This document shows positions 15,901-24,312 of a DNA stretch of 64,000 nt, piece after piece. The position numbers and the translations under genes are program-made. The notes beneath the pieces are model-generated. The model made no database searches and was not told the DNA's origin. It worked only from the letters and a program-made list of their open reading frames with translations. Source of the stretch: Oscillospiraceae bacterium (GTDB taxonomy: Bacteria; Bacillota; Clostridia; Oscillospirales; Acutalibacteraceae). The stretch is from NCBI GenBank assembly GCA_015066085.1, contig SVPA01000002.1, forward strand, positions 62,001 through 126,000, in the 5' to 3' direction. The number at the start of each line of letters is the position of its first letter. Position 1 is the first letter of the stretch.

Positions 15901-15928
15901 AAAAAAAGCACCCTATGGTGCTTTTTTT
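15901..15928. terminator. Terminator of ddh, also facing the hydrolase gene
   Basis: AAAAAAAGCACC (15901-15912) pairs with GGTGCTTTTTTT (15917-15928), loop CTAT. It works in both directions and touches the stop of the converging hydrolase gene. Confidence 0.85.
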
Positions 15929-16853
15929 ATATCCCCAAAAACCCGTAAAGAGCGTTTGCACAAGCCTCTTTGTCTATCATAAAGGAGCAACCGTGGTCGG
16001 CATTTTCAACCCAAACCGCCTTCTTTTCGCAGGCGGTGGCATTGAAAATTTCTTCCCCCATACAAAAGGGGACAAAACCGTCACTTTTCCCGTGCAGAAA
16101 AAGAATAGGAACGCTGGAACTTTTAACCGAGGTAACAGCACTGCATTCCTCAAAATCAAACCCTGCAATCAATCTTGTTACCGCCCTTGTTGTGTAATAT
16201 AAAGGGAACAAAGGCAGTTTCATATCCTCTTTAATAACCTTTTTGATTATCGCCCCCGGGCTTGTAAAACCGCAGTCGGCAATAATTCCTTTAACATTTT
16301 GGGGAAGCGAAAGCCCCGAAGCCATTAAAAGTGTCGATGCCCCCATAGATACCCCGTTTGCATAAATTACTCCGTCTTCAATTATTCGGTTTATATGCTC
16401 CATCCAACACTTTGCGTCATATCTTTCTTTAACTCCGTAGGTAATAAATTTTCCTCCGCTTTTTCCGTGGGCTCTCTGGTCGGGAACTAAAAGATTAAAC
16501 CCTTTGTCAAAATAGAACTTAAAAGCACAGGAAAAATCGTGCATAGGTCCTGAGCGGTAGCCGTGCATCAAAAGAACGGTTATTTTAGAGCCGTTGTTTT
16601 CATAGAATCTGCCGTAGAGTTTTGTCCCGTCAAAAGATATGATTTCCTGTTCTGTATAAGGGATACCCTCAATCCATTTTTGTCCCTTTGTAATGTCGTC
16701 TTTAAACATAGTATCAAAACAACTTGAGTTTATGCTTTTCCCTGGAAGTGCCATTGGTTTATTCTTTCGGACCACCGCCATATTCATTCCAAAAAGGGAA
16801 ACCGCCCCTAAAAAAATTAAACCGACAACAAAAACTGATACTGCAATTATCAT
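15927..16853 (-). CDS. Alpha/beta hydrolase with N-terminal membrane anchor
   Basis: 308 residues from the ATG at 16853. The frame runs further up, but that part overlaps the start of the divergent S1-protein gene. One hydrophobic segment (MIIAVSVFVVGLIFLGAV) anchors the protein. The hydrolase core shows the oxyanion motif MHGYRSG, DQRAHGKSGG, the nucleophile elbow GVSMGAS, the Asp region HGKSDGFVP and the catalytic His in ENADHGCS. It resembles the BAAT/YfhR-type serine hydrolases often called alpha/beta fold family S9. Substrate unknown. Its start is 131 bp from that of the divergent gene. Confidence 0.85.
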   Translation of the reverse strand: MIIAVSVFVVGLIFLGAVSLFGMNMAVVRKNKPMALPGKSINSSCFDTMFKDDITKGQKWIEGIPYTEQEIISFDGTKLYGRFYENNGSKITVLLMHGYRSGPMHDFSCAFKFYFDKGFNLLVPDQRAHGKSGGKFITYGVKERYDAKCWMEHINRIIEDGVIYANGVSMGASTLLMASGLSLPQNVKGIIADCGFTSPGAIIKKVIKEDMKLPLFPLYYTTRAVTRLIAGFDFEECSAVTSVKSSSVPILFLHGKSDGFVPFCMGEEIFNATACEKKAVWVENADHGCSFMIDKEACANALYGFLGI

Positions 16854-16984
16854 ACCAAACCCGCCTTTTGAGAATTTACAGTTAGTTTTCCCAAAAAAAC
16901 AGCGGATAATAGCCGAAAAAATAAATATTACAGTCTTTTTGTGCATATATATGGAATATGCAAAACAAATGAAAGGTTGATAAT

Positions 16985-17905
16985 ATGAAGGGCTTTTATC
17001 CTGAAGGATGGCAATCATCCGATAAGGACGCAAAAAAGGTAAATTACAGTTTAACTCAACTTAAAGAGGCTTCTTTAAGCGGAGAAATTCTTGAAGCGGT
17101 TGCCTATATGTGCGACAGCGACCACAATCTGCTTGTAAATTTAGGCTCAATCAGCGGTGTAATACCTCGTGTTGAGGGCGCAATAGGTATTGAAGAGGGG
17201 AAAACCCGTGATATAGCCCTTATTTCCCGTGTTGGAAAACCCGTTTGCTTTACGGTGGAAGAAATTTTTGAAACCGAAAATAAAAAACCGTGCGCCTTGC
17301 TTTCAAGACGCAACGCCCAAAGGCAGTGTAAAAGAGAGTTTTTAAACCGTTTAAGCCCCGGAGATATTATAAACGCCAAGATAACCCATCTTGAAAATTT
17401 CGGTGCTTTTTGCGATATAGGTTGCGGTAATATTGCCCTTTTGCCGATAGACGCAATTTCGGTTTCAAGAATATCCCACCCTGCCGACCGTTTTAAAAAC
17501 GGCGATAATATAAAGGTAATTGTTAAAAACATTGATGAGGTGGGAAGAATAACCCTGACCCACAAAGAACTGCTGGGCACCTGGCAGGAAAACGCCGACC
17601 GTATAAGCCAGGGTCAAACGGTCTCGGGCATAGTCCGAAGCATAGAAACCTACGGAATTTTTATTGAACTCGCCCCAAACCTTGCGGGTCTTGCCGAGCC
17701 GAAAGAGGGGGTTCGGGTAGGACAGACGGCGGGCGTCTACATAAAAAGCATTATTCCTGAAAAAATGAAGGTAAAACTCATAATTATCGATAGTTTTGAT
17801 TCTTTGGATATTTTGCCCTTTGAATATTTTTATGAGGGGGATAGAATGGAACATTTCGTCTATTCTCCAAAAGAGTCTCAAAAACTAATTGAAACAATTT
17901 TCTAA
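16985..17905 (+). CDS. S1-domain RNA-binding protein (ribosomal protein S1 paralogue)
   Basis: 306 residues with three S1-like OB folds: a degenerate one at about 30-110, a clear one at about 123-195 (PGDIINAKITHLENFGAFCDIG ... RITLTHKELLG) and another at about 207-270 (GQTVSGIVRSIETYGIFIELAP). True ribosomal protein S1 has four to six domains, so this is the shorter clostridial paralogue; a role in translation or RNA binding is inferred. The stop is followed by the promoter for the Mrp gene. The start at 16985 has only a weak purine stretch (GAAAGG) upstream. Confidence 0.85.
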   Translation: MKGFYPEGWQSSDKDAKKVNYSLTQLKEASLSGEILEAVAYMCDSDHNLLVNLGSISGVIPRVEGAIGIEEGKTRDIALISRVGKPVCFTVEEIFETENKKPCALLSRRNAQRQCKREFLNRLSPGDIINAKITHLENFGAFCDIGCGNIALLPIDAISVSRISHPADRFKNGDNIKVIVKNIDEVGRITLTHKELLGTWQENADRISQGQTVSGIVRSIETYGIFIELAPNLAGLAEPKEGVRVGQTAGVYIKSIIPEKMKVKLIIIDSFDSLDILPFEYFYEGDRMEHFVYSPKESQKLIETIF

Positions 17906-17913
17906 TATCATCA

Positions 17914-17942
17914 TTGAAAAATACTCTGATAAGCGGTATAAT
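17914..17942 (+). promoter_or_regulatory. Sigma-A promoter of the mrp gene
   Basis: TTGAAA (17914-17919), a 17-nt spacer and a perfect TATAAT (17937-17942). Confidence 0.75.
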
Positions 17943-17986
17943 AATACTAATAGTTATTATCATCGTTTATTGGAGTGATTTTTTTA

Positions 17987-18835
17987 ATGGCAGAAGAAAG
18001 AAAATGCAGCGAAACCGGTTGCGACGGCAACTGCGGTTCCTGTTCAAAAGCGGGCTCGTCAAAACCTCAAAAAGAGGCCCTAAATAAAAATAGCAGCGTT
18101 AAAAAGGTTATCGGTGTTGTGTCGGGAAAGGGCGGAGTAGGAAAATCTCTTGTTACTTCTATGCTTTCTGTATTGATGACACGAAAAGGTTATAAAACCG
18201 CAATACTCGACGCAGATATTACCGGACCTTCAATTCCTAAAATGTTCGGTGTTCATACTCGAGCCGAGGCTGACGAGGACGGAATTTTTCCCGCAACAAC
18301 GCTTAGCGGTCTTAAACTTATGTCGGTAAATCTTCTTCTTGAAGATGAAGAAGCGCCTGTGGTCTGGCGCGGTCCCGTAATTGCAGGTGCAGTAACTCAG
18401 TTTTGGACCGATGTAAATTGGGGCGAGGTTGATTATATGTTTGTCGATATGCCCCCCGGAACGGGCGATGTACCCCTAACCGTTTTCCAGTCGCTCCCCG
18501 TTGACGGAATTGTTATTGTAACCTCTCCGCAGGACCTTGTTTCAATGATTGTTAAAAAGGCCTATAATATGGCTAATGCTTTAGATGTCCCCGTTCTTGG
18601 AATTGTTGAAAATATGTCCTATGTCTGCTGTCCCGACTGCGGTGCAGAGTTTAGAATTTTCGGCGAGGGCAAGACCGAAACGGTTGCCGATGAACTTGGC
18701 GTAAAACTTCTTGCTCAAGTTCCTATTGATGTCCGTTTGGCTGAACTTGCCGATTTAGGTAAGTTTGAGTATTTCAGCGCCGAATATATGAACTCGGCGG
18801 CAGATATAATTGAAGAAATTTTTAAGGATAAGTAA
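17987..18835 (+). CDS. Mrp/NBP35-type P-loop ATPase, iron-sulfur cluster carrier
   Basis: Binds and passes on [4Fe-4S] clusters to apoproteins. 282 residues from ATG 17987, preceded by GGAG at 17972-17975. The N-terminus is Cys-rich (CSETGCDGNCGSC), as in NBP35-like and many clostridial Mrp proteins. The deviant Walker A GKGGVGKS is at about 49-56. The cluster-binding CxxC lies in YVCCPDCGAEF, and VDMPPGTGD is the Walker B/switch region. The ATP-grasp gene follows after 1 nt. Confidence 0.9.
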   Translation: MAEERKCSETGCDGNCGSCSKAGSSKPQKEALNKNSSVKKVIGVVSGKGGVGKSLVTSMLSVLMTRKGYKTAILDADITGPSIPKMFGVHTRAEADEDGIFPATTLSGLKLMSVNLLLEDEEAPVVWRGPVIAGAVTQFWTDVNWGEVDYMFVDMPPGTGDVPLTVFQSLPVDGIVIVTSPQDLVSMIVKKAYNMANALDVPVLGIVENMSYVCCPDCGAEFRIFGEGKTETVADELGVKLLAQVPIDVRLAELADLGKFEYFSAEYMNSAADIIEEIFKDK

Positions 18836-18836
18836 T

Positions 18837-19847
18837 ATGAAAAGAATACTTTATTTAGTAAAGCGAATTCTTAAAATGGATTATAAAGGGCTGTTTAAAA
18901 CCGTCAACCGTGTTCATAAAAAAACTAAAATAAACAAAATAAAACTCTTTTTCGATATCGTTAAGTGCGGACTCAAATACGGTGCGGGTTATAAGGATTA
19001 TGAACTTTGCGAGTGGTACAACCTAAACTCCGAGCAAAGAGAAACCTATGTCACAAGAGGAATCAACAATAGAATTGTTTCCCTTTTAAATGACAAAGAG
19101 TATTATCATATTCTGGATAATAAAATAGAGTTTAACAATACTTTCGGCGAGTTTCTCGGCAGACGGTGGATTGATATGACCACCGCTACTTTAAAGGACT
19201 TTGAGCAGTTCGCACAGGGGCTGACCTTCATTATTTCAAAACCTGTTGCCGAAGCCTGCGGTCGTGGCGTTGAAAAAATAAATGTAAGTGATTTTGAAAA
19301 CACTACTGCGCTTTTTGAACACCTAAAGTCAATAGAATCGGGTCTTTGTGAAGAATTTGTTGTTCAGCATAAAGACGTTTCCGCCCTTTATCCCCATTCG
19401 GTTAATACATACCGTGTAGTAACTGTCTTGACCGAGGGCGAGGCTCATATTGTTTACGCCTTTATCCGAATAGGTAACGGCGGACGGTTTGTTGATAATA
19501 TAAACGCCGGCGGAATGGCGGCGCCGATAAATACTCAAAGCGGAATAATTGAATATCCCGCTTTCGATAAAGACAGTATTTACTACGAAACCCACCCCTA
19601 TACCAACTGCGCCATAAAGGGTTGGCAACTTCCTTTTTGGAAAGAATCGGTCCAAATGGTGCTTAAAGCCGCAAAGGTTATACCTCAGGTTGGCTATGTT
19701 GGCTGGGATGTTGCGGTTACAGAAAACGGACCTCTGCTTATTGAGGGCAATCCTTTCCCCGGTCACGATATTTTACAGATGCCTCCCCATGTTCCCGATA
19801 AAATCGGAATGCTCCCACAGTTTAAGAAATATATTAAAAACCTATAA
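18837..19847 (+). CDS. Sugar-transfer associated ATP-grasp protein
   Basis: 336 residues from ATG 18837, one nucleotide after the mrp stop with AAGGAT as ribosome-binding site. The C-terminal two thirds look like the ATP-grasp domain found with polysaccharide genes: FIISKPVAEACGRGVEKI as the ATP-binding lysine region, EEFVVQHKDVSALYPHSVNTYRVVT, and GYVGWDVAVTENGPLLIEGNPFPGHD with the metal-binding Glu and Asn. Such enzymes ligate a carboxylate to an amine or hydroxyl, probably on a glycan precursor. No glycan gene is adjacent, so substrate and pathway are unknown. Confidence 0.75.
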   Translation: MKRILYLVKRILKMDYKGLFKTVNRVHKKTKINKIKLFFDIVKCGLKYGAGYKDYELCEWYNLNSEQRETYVTRGINNRIVSLLNDKEYYHILDNKIEFNNTFGEFLGRRWIDMTTATLKDFEQFAQGLTFIISKPVAEACGRGVEKINVSDFENTTALFEHLKSIESGLCEEFVVQHKDVSALYPHSVNTYRVVTVLTEGEAHIVYAFIRIGNGGRFVDNINAGGMAAPINTQSGIIEYPAFDKDSIYYETHPYTNCAIKGWQLPFWKESVQMVLKAAKVIPQVGYVGWDVAVTENGPLLIEGNPFPGHDILQMPPHVPDKIGMLPQFKKYIKNL

Positions 19848-19851
19848 AAAT

Positions 19852-19876
19852 ACCCCTCAAGCCTTGCTTGAGGGGT
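19852..19876 (+). terminator. Terminator after the ATP-grasp gene
   Basis: ACCCCTCAAGC (19852-19862) pairs with GCTTGAGGGGT (19866-19876), loop CTT, followed by a T-rich tract. It may also serve the converging gene. Confidence 0.8.
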
Positions 19877-19881
19877 TAATT

Positions 19882-20658
19882 TTATTTTTCAACTGAAAAC
19901 TTGTACGCAAACATTACCGAAAAGAAGGCAACCGCAATTCCCGTAAAAGAGGGAACGGGGTTTAAATGAATTGCCTGTTCTATCATAAAAAGGTCTGCAA
20001 TTATTCTCGGAACAGAACTTATTGCCGAAACATATCCGCAAAGCAAAGACAGAGCGAAGACAAAGCGCGCTTTTTTTGTTGGCTGACCGCATTCAATTTT
20101 TGAATAAAAAAGAAAGGTCACAAGGGCAAGACACATAGCCACGGTTTCGATTATTGTGTCGGAAATTGCCGAAATAGAAGAAAATCCCGAAAAAACAATA
20201 ATAAGCCTTGAAATTAAGAAAATAACGGGAGTAAGGGTTAAAATATGCAAATAGCGCTTCTTTAATAACTTTAAAATTCCAATATAAATTAAACTGCCAA
20301 CCGCCCCCACGGCAAGAAGGTAGTGAAGCAGTCTTTGGAAAAGACCTACTCCAAAAAGAATGTTTGAAAAAAAGGTTTCGTAAATAATTGCAAGGGCAAA
20401 AACAAAAAGCGAAACCGAGAAAAGAATACCGCGAAGATTTAAATCTCGGTCGGCTATTTTTCGAACCGCTAAAGAGGAACCAAAAATAAGCAGAGCCCCT
20501 AAAGTAAGGGCAAAGACAATTATTATGGTAGGAGTAACATATTCGGGTTTTATAAAACCGCTTACAGAATCTACCGCAAAAATTAACATAACCGTTCTAA
20601 GAGCAATTCCCAAAGTTGCGGTAATAAGAAAAATAATCCAGTTTAGTTTAGCAGACAT
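19882..20658 (-). CDS. Integral membrane protein, about seven segments, unknown
   Basis: I do not recognise a family. The 258 residues form about seven hydrophobic helices joined by short loops, with a basic stretch at about 130-137 (KLLKKRYLH) and another near 190. No transporter, enzyme or signalling motif stands out. The gene is alone between converging and diverging neighbours and starts about 90 bp from spoIID, which runs the other way. Confidence 0.6.
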   Translation of the reverse strand: MSAKLNWIIFLITATLGIALRTVMLIFAVDSVSGFIKPEYVTPTIIIVFALTLGALLIFGSSLAVRKIADRDLNLRGILFSVSLFVFALAIIYETFFSNILFGVGLFQRLLHYLLAVGAVGSLIYIGILKLLKKRYLHILTLTPVIFLISRLIIVFSGFSSISAISDTIIETVAMCLALVTFLFYSKIECGQPTKKARFVFALSLLCGYVSAISSVPRIIADLFMIEQAIHLNPVPSFTGIAVAFFSVMFAYKFSVEK

Positions 20659-20750
20659 TTAAAGCCTCCAATGTGGTATTAAAAAACATAACTTCTCATA
20701 TATTTTAGTATTATATAGGACAAAAGTCAATAAAAAAGGAAGGACGATTT

Positions 20751-21707
20751 ATGAAAACAGTATATGTAACAATTATGATGGTAACCGCAATGTTTATGCT
20801 TCTTTTGCCGATAACGGCCGGGGCAAAAACCGAAACCAAGGTCGAAGGTCTTTTGGCTTCGGGCGAAAATATTACCGAAGAGGAGAAACTGAGCAAGGTA
20901 AAAGTTCTTATGTCCGATACAAAGGAAATTACCGAATTTTCTCTTGAAGACTATCTGTTTGGAGTAGTTGCCGCCGAAATGCCCGCCCTTTATGAAGAGG
21001 ACGCCCTTAAGGCGCAAACGGTTGCGGCATACACCTATTTTTTAAGAAAAAAAGAGTCAAACGCTCAACAGGATTACGATATAACCGATGATTATACCGT
21101 AGACCAGGCCTTTGTAACCCCCGAAGAGGCAAGAAAAAAGTGGTCAGACAGCGCCGAAACTTATGAAAGGAAAATCAGAAATGCTGTTTTAGATGTTATG
21201 TATAAAAAGTTAACCTACGATTCAAAACTTGCCGCAACGGTTTACCATGCAATTTCCTTTGGGGTAACCGAAAATGCGTCGGAAGTGTGGGGAGGGCAGT
21301 ACCCTTATCTTGTTTCGGTTGACTCAAGTTTTGATAAACTTGCCGACAACTATCTGTCTACCGTTAATCTAACATCTGAAGAACTTAAAACCGCCCTTTC
21401 AGGCAAAGCAGAGGTAAAAAGTCTGACCGAAAACTGTGTTTCGGATATAAAACGGACAAAAGCAGGTTCGGTAAAGAGCGTGAGTATAAGCGGCGTTTCG
21501 GTAAGCGGAAGCGATATCAGAAAGGCGCTTGAACTTCGTTCAAGCGATTTTGATGTTTCCTTTGCCGACGGGGTTTATACCTTTACGGTCAGAGGTTACG
21601 GCCATTTTATAGGAATGAGTCAAAATGGGGCAAACTATATGGCAAAGCAGGGTAAAAATTGGCAGGAAATTCTGCTTCACTATTATCCCGGTTGCAAAAT
21701 TGAATAA
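20751..21707 (+). CDS. spoIID: SpoIID/LytB-type lytic transglycosylase
   Basis: In sporulation SpoIID trims peptidoglycan with SpoIIP and SpoIIM during engulfment. The 318-residue protein has a signal anchor (VTIMMVTAMFMLLLPITAGA). The SpoIID core begins with SLEDYLFGVVAAEMPALY, where the Glu of AAEMPA is the catalytic acid in the family, then DALKAQTVAAYTYFLRKK, and ends with RGYGHFIGMSQNGANYMA. GGAAGGA precedes the ATG. Such proteins also occur outside sporulation (LytB-like), and spoIIP/spoIIM are not in the window, but the length and neighbouring sporulation genes favour SpoIID. Confidence 0.85.
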   Translation: MKTVYVTIMMVTAMFMLLLPITAGAKTETKVEGLLASGENITEEEKLSKVKVLMSDTKEITEFSLEDYLFGVVAAEMPALYEEDALKAQTVAAYTYFLRKKESNAQQDYDITDDYTVDQAFVTPEEARKKWSDSAETYERKIRNAVLDVMYKKLTYDSKLAATVYHAISFGVTENASEVWGGQYPYLVSVDSSFDKLADNYLSTVNLTSEELKTALSGKAEVKSLTENCVSDIKRTKAGSVKSVSISGVSVSGSDIRKALELRSSDFDVSFADGVYTFTVRGYGHFIGMSQNGANYMAKQGKNWQEILLHYYPGCKIE

Positions 21708-21710
21708 TAA

Positions 21711-21745
21711 AAAAGTCGGGAGTATGAAAGATACTCCCGACTTTT
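21711..21745. terminator. Bidirectional terminator between spoIID and hisS
   Basis: A perfect 15-bp inverted repeat (21711-21725 and 21731-21745, loop GAAAG) serves both converging genes. Confidence 0.9.
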
Positions 21746-21746
21746 C

Positions 21747-23042
21747 TTATAGTTCAAATTGTTCTGCAAACTGTGCAAAGGTTGCTTCATAAATTGCGTC
21801 GGCGATATTATCAAGACTGATTTCGCTTTCTTCGCCGTTTTCCATACACTTAAGCCGTGCCTTACCGTTTTCAAGTTCGCTCTCCCCAAGGACAAGGGTA
21901 AACCTTGCGCCAATTTTATTGGCGTATCTCATCTGTGCCTTAAGGCCTCTGCCGACAATATCGGTCAGCGCCTCAAAACCTTCGTCACGAAGAGTGTTAC
22001 AAAGAACACTTGCCTTCAGGGTTGCCGCCTCGCCCATTGGAGCAATATATAAATCACAGGTTTTTGGTGTGGGGATTTCAACATTCTGACTTTCAAGGAC
22101 CATAAGCAGTCGCTCAATTCCCATCGCAAAACCTAAAGCGGGTTCTTTCGCTCCGCCCATCTGTTCAAGAAGACCGTCGTATCTTCCGCCTCCGCAAACA
22201 GTTGCCTGTGCGCCGATATCTCCCGAAATAAATTCAAATACCGTTCTTGTGTAGTAGTCAAGACCTCGAACAATTCGGGGGTTTATTTTATAGGCTATTC
22301 CCATAGCGTCAAGGTGAGCCTTGACCCCGTCAAAATGGGTCTGACATTCGTCACAAAGGAAGTCAATAACCTTAGGAGCGTCCTTTGCAATTTCTGCACA
22401 TACGGGGGACTTGCAGTCAAGAATTCTCATAGGATTACGCTCAAGTCGCTCGTTACAGGTTGCGCAAAGTTCTGTCTTTTTGCTTTCGAAAAACTCTTTT
22501 AAAGCCTTATGATATTCGGCTCTGCAAACAGGACAGCCGATAGAATTTATTTCAAGCGAAATTTTATTTATTCCAATATCACAAAGAAGTTGATTTGCAA
22601 GGGCAATCATCTCGGCGTCGGCCGCAGGAGAAGCGGCGCCAATACATTCCGCGCCGAACTGATGGAATTCACGAAGTCTGCCGGCCTGAGGTTTTTCATA
22701 GCGGTAACAACCGCCACAGTAACAAACCTTAACCGGAAGCGCAGCGGCGGTAAGCGAATGTTCAACAACACTTCTTATTACCCCTGCGGTAAATTCGGGG
22801 CGAAGCGTAATGGAACGGTCGCCCTTGTCTAAAAAGGTGTACATTTCCTTTTGAACGACATCGGTTGTGTCGCCGACATTCTTAACAAAAACTTCGGTAT
22901 GCTCAAAAACAGGAACTCTGATTTCTTTAAAACCATAAAGCCCTGCGGTGTCAATCAGTTTTTGTTCAACAAACTGCCACTTATAACTTTCACCCGGTAA
23001 AACATCATTAGTGCCTCTGGGTGCTTTGTTTATTTCAGCCAT
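21747..23042 (-). CDS. hisS: Histidyl-tRNA synthetase
   Basis: Class II enzyme that charges tRNA-His. 431 residues from ATG 23042 (GGAG 8 nt upstream); the longer frame runs into mgsA. Visible are PRGTNDVLPGE at the N-terminus, motif 2 (FRPEFTAGVIR-like LRPEFTAG and YRYEKPQAGRLREFHQFGAE), the His-specific GLDYYTRTVFE, and motif 3 (GFAMGIERL). A Cys-rich insert (CPVC ... CATC ... CDEC) looks like a zinc site, as seen in some bacterial HisRS. It follows mgsA after 14 nt and is the last gene of this leftward run. Confidence 0.96.
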   Translation of the reverse strand: MAEINKAPRGTNDVLPGESYKWQFVEQKLIDTAGLYGFKEIRVPVFEHTEVFVKNVGDTTDVVQKEMYTFLDKGDRSITLRPEFTAGVIRSVVEHSLTAAALPVKVCYCGGCYRYEKPQAGRLREFHQFGAECIGAASPAADAEMIALANQLLCDIGINKISLEINSIGCPVCRAEYHKALKEFFESKKTELCATCNERLERNPMRILDCKSPVCAEIAKDAPKVIDFLCDECQTHFDGVKAHLDAMGIAYKINPRIVRGLDYYTRTVFEFISGDIGAQATVCGGGRYDGLLEQMGGAKEPALGFAMGIERLLMVLESQNVEIPTPKTCDLYIAPMGEAATLKASVLCNTLRDEGFEALTDIVGRGLKAQMRYANKIGARFTLVLGESELENGKARLKCMENGEESEISLDNIADAIYEATFAQFAEQFEL

Positions 23043-23056
23043 AAAAATCTCCGTAA

Positions 23057-23461
23057 TTATTTTTCGTTTCTCATATATTCGCGCCAATCAAGGTCGCCTC
23101 GGTCAAGACCGCGGATTAGCATTTCTGCCGTTGCAATATTGGTGGCTACGGGAATCTGATGCACATCGCAAAGACGAAGCAGAGAGTGTTCATCGGGTTC
23201 GTCGGGTTTTGCGGTTAAGGGGTCGCGGAAGAGAAGAAGCATATCTATCTCGTCGCAGCCTATTCGTGCAGCAATTTGCTGCGAACCGCCGTGTGCTCCG
23301 CCTAAAAAAGTAATAATATTAAGTCCGGTTGCTTCGGAAACCATCTTCCCCGTTGCGCCGGTAGCAAGTATTGTGTGTCGGCTGAGTATTCCGCAGTACG
23401 CAATGCAAAACTGTGTCATAAGTTCTTTTTTGGCGTCGTGTGCAATTAAAGCAATGTTCAT
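23057..23461 (-). CDS. mgsA: Methylglyoxal synthase homologue with altered active site
   Basis: Methylglyoxal synthase converts dihydroxyacetone phosphate to methylglyoxal and phosphate. The 134 residues align without gaps to the family: ALIAHDAKKELM, ATGATGK phosphate loop, FRDPLTAKPDEPD, LLRLCDVHQIPVATNIATAE. Two of three active-site residues known from E. coli differ: D71 is S60 here (GGAHGGSQQ instead of GGDQQ) and H98 is D87 (KPDEPD instead of PHDPD), while D101 is kept as D90. It may be inactive or use another chemistry. AAAGGAG precedes the ATG. It follows minD, as in other Firmicutes. Confidence 0.85.
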   Translation of the reverse strand: MNIALIAHDAKKELMTQFCIAYCGILSRHTILATGATGKMVSEATGLNIITFLGGAHGGSQQIAARIGCDEIDMLLLFRDPLTAKPDEPDEHSLLRLCDVHQIPVATNIATAEMLIRGLDRGDLDWREYMRNEK

Positions 23462-23501
23462 CGTTTTACTCCTTTCGCATTTTTGGGTGAAATGCTATAC
23501 A

Positions 23502-24236
23502 TTATATTTTTTTAAGTTTTGGCAAAGGCTCAGCCTTGTCGTAAATTCTTTTTACAATTCGGGTAAAGGCTTTAGCCTCTTTCCCCTTAACTGCAAACTT
23601 TCCGTTTAAAAAGGCAAGAGAAAGTCGGTCGCTATAGGGTACTATTCCAAGAAGCAAAAGTCCCGACTGGTCAATAATTCCGTCAATATCCTTAAAAACG
23701 GGGTTTTTAATAAAATAAGGTTCAAACTTATTTATAATAAGCCTTCCGTCACGGTCAATTTCTTTAAGAAGTCTGCCAATAGAACCGGCATCTCTGACCG
23801 AAACGGGATTAGCGTTACAAACGCATATAAATTCGGTATGAACAGGGAAAGCACGGTATAAAGTCTTGTCTGACCCTGCGGGCAGGTCGGCAATTACTGC
23901 GTCAAAGTCGCTGTCCTTCAAGGTTGCTAAAAACTCGCTGAATTTATTAGAATCAACAAGTCCTTTTTCGGCAGGGGCGGCAAGAAGCGATATGTCGGGG
24001 AATTTCTTAATGTTTAAAAGACAGGAAGAAAGGTCTCTTCCGTTTAAAGCGTCCGAAAGGTCAAAGAGAAGGTTTTCACTAACCCCAAGGAGCATATCAA
24101 GACAACGCATACCCTCGTCCATATCAATAAGAAGAACCTTTTTACCCTGTTTAGATAGGGCAATAGCAAGTCCTATACTGCAGGTAGACTTTCCTGCACC
24201 GCCTTTACCGCTGGTAACGGCAATAACTTTTACCAT
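23502..24236 (-). CDS. minD: MinD-like cell-division ATPase
   Basis: Membrane-associated ParA-type ATPase that helps place the division site. 244 residues with the deviant Walker A GKGGAGKST at about 10-18, LLIDMDEGMRCLDMLLG after it, and DAVIADLPAGSDKT as Walker B/switch II. The C-terminus RIVKRIYDKAEPLPKLKKI ends in a short basic helix that could act as the membrane-targeting sequence. MinC, usually next to MinD, is absent, and no minE or divIVA is in the window. It sits between mrdA and mgsA in an mre-min style cluster. Confidence 0.82.
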   Translation of the reverse strand: MVKVIAVTSGKGGAGKSTCSIGLAIALSKQGKKVLLIDMDEGMRCLDMLLGVSENLLFDLSDALNGRDLSSCLLNIKKFPDISLLAAPAEKGLVDSNKFSEFLATLKDSDFDAVIADLPAGSDKTLYRAFPVHTEFICVCNANPVSVRDAGSIGRLLKEIDRDGRLIINKFEPYFIKNPVFKDIDGIIDQSGLLLLGIVPYSDRLSLAFLNGKFAVKGKEAKAFTRIVKRIYDKAEPLPKLKKI

Positions 24237-24312
24237 AGCGTTTCTCCAATCAATAATTTACCATACAAAGTATAGTTTGTCAAATAAATATCAAACTTTT
24301 AAGCAAATATTT

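Noticed and set aside
20660-20750. Sigma-E promoter for spoIID
   Set aside because: A CATATATT resembling a -10 exists, but no acceptable -35 lies at 13-15 nt spacing.
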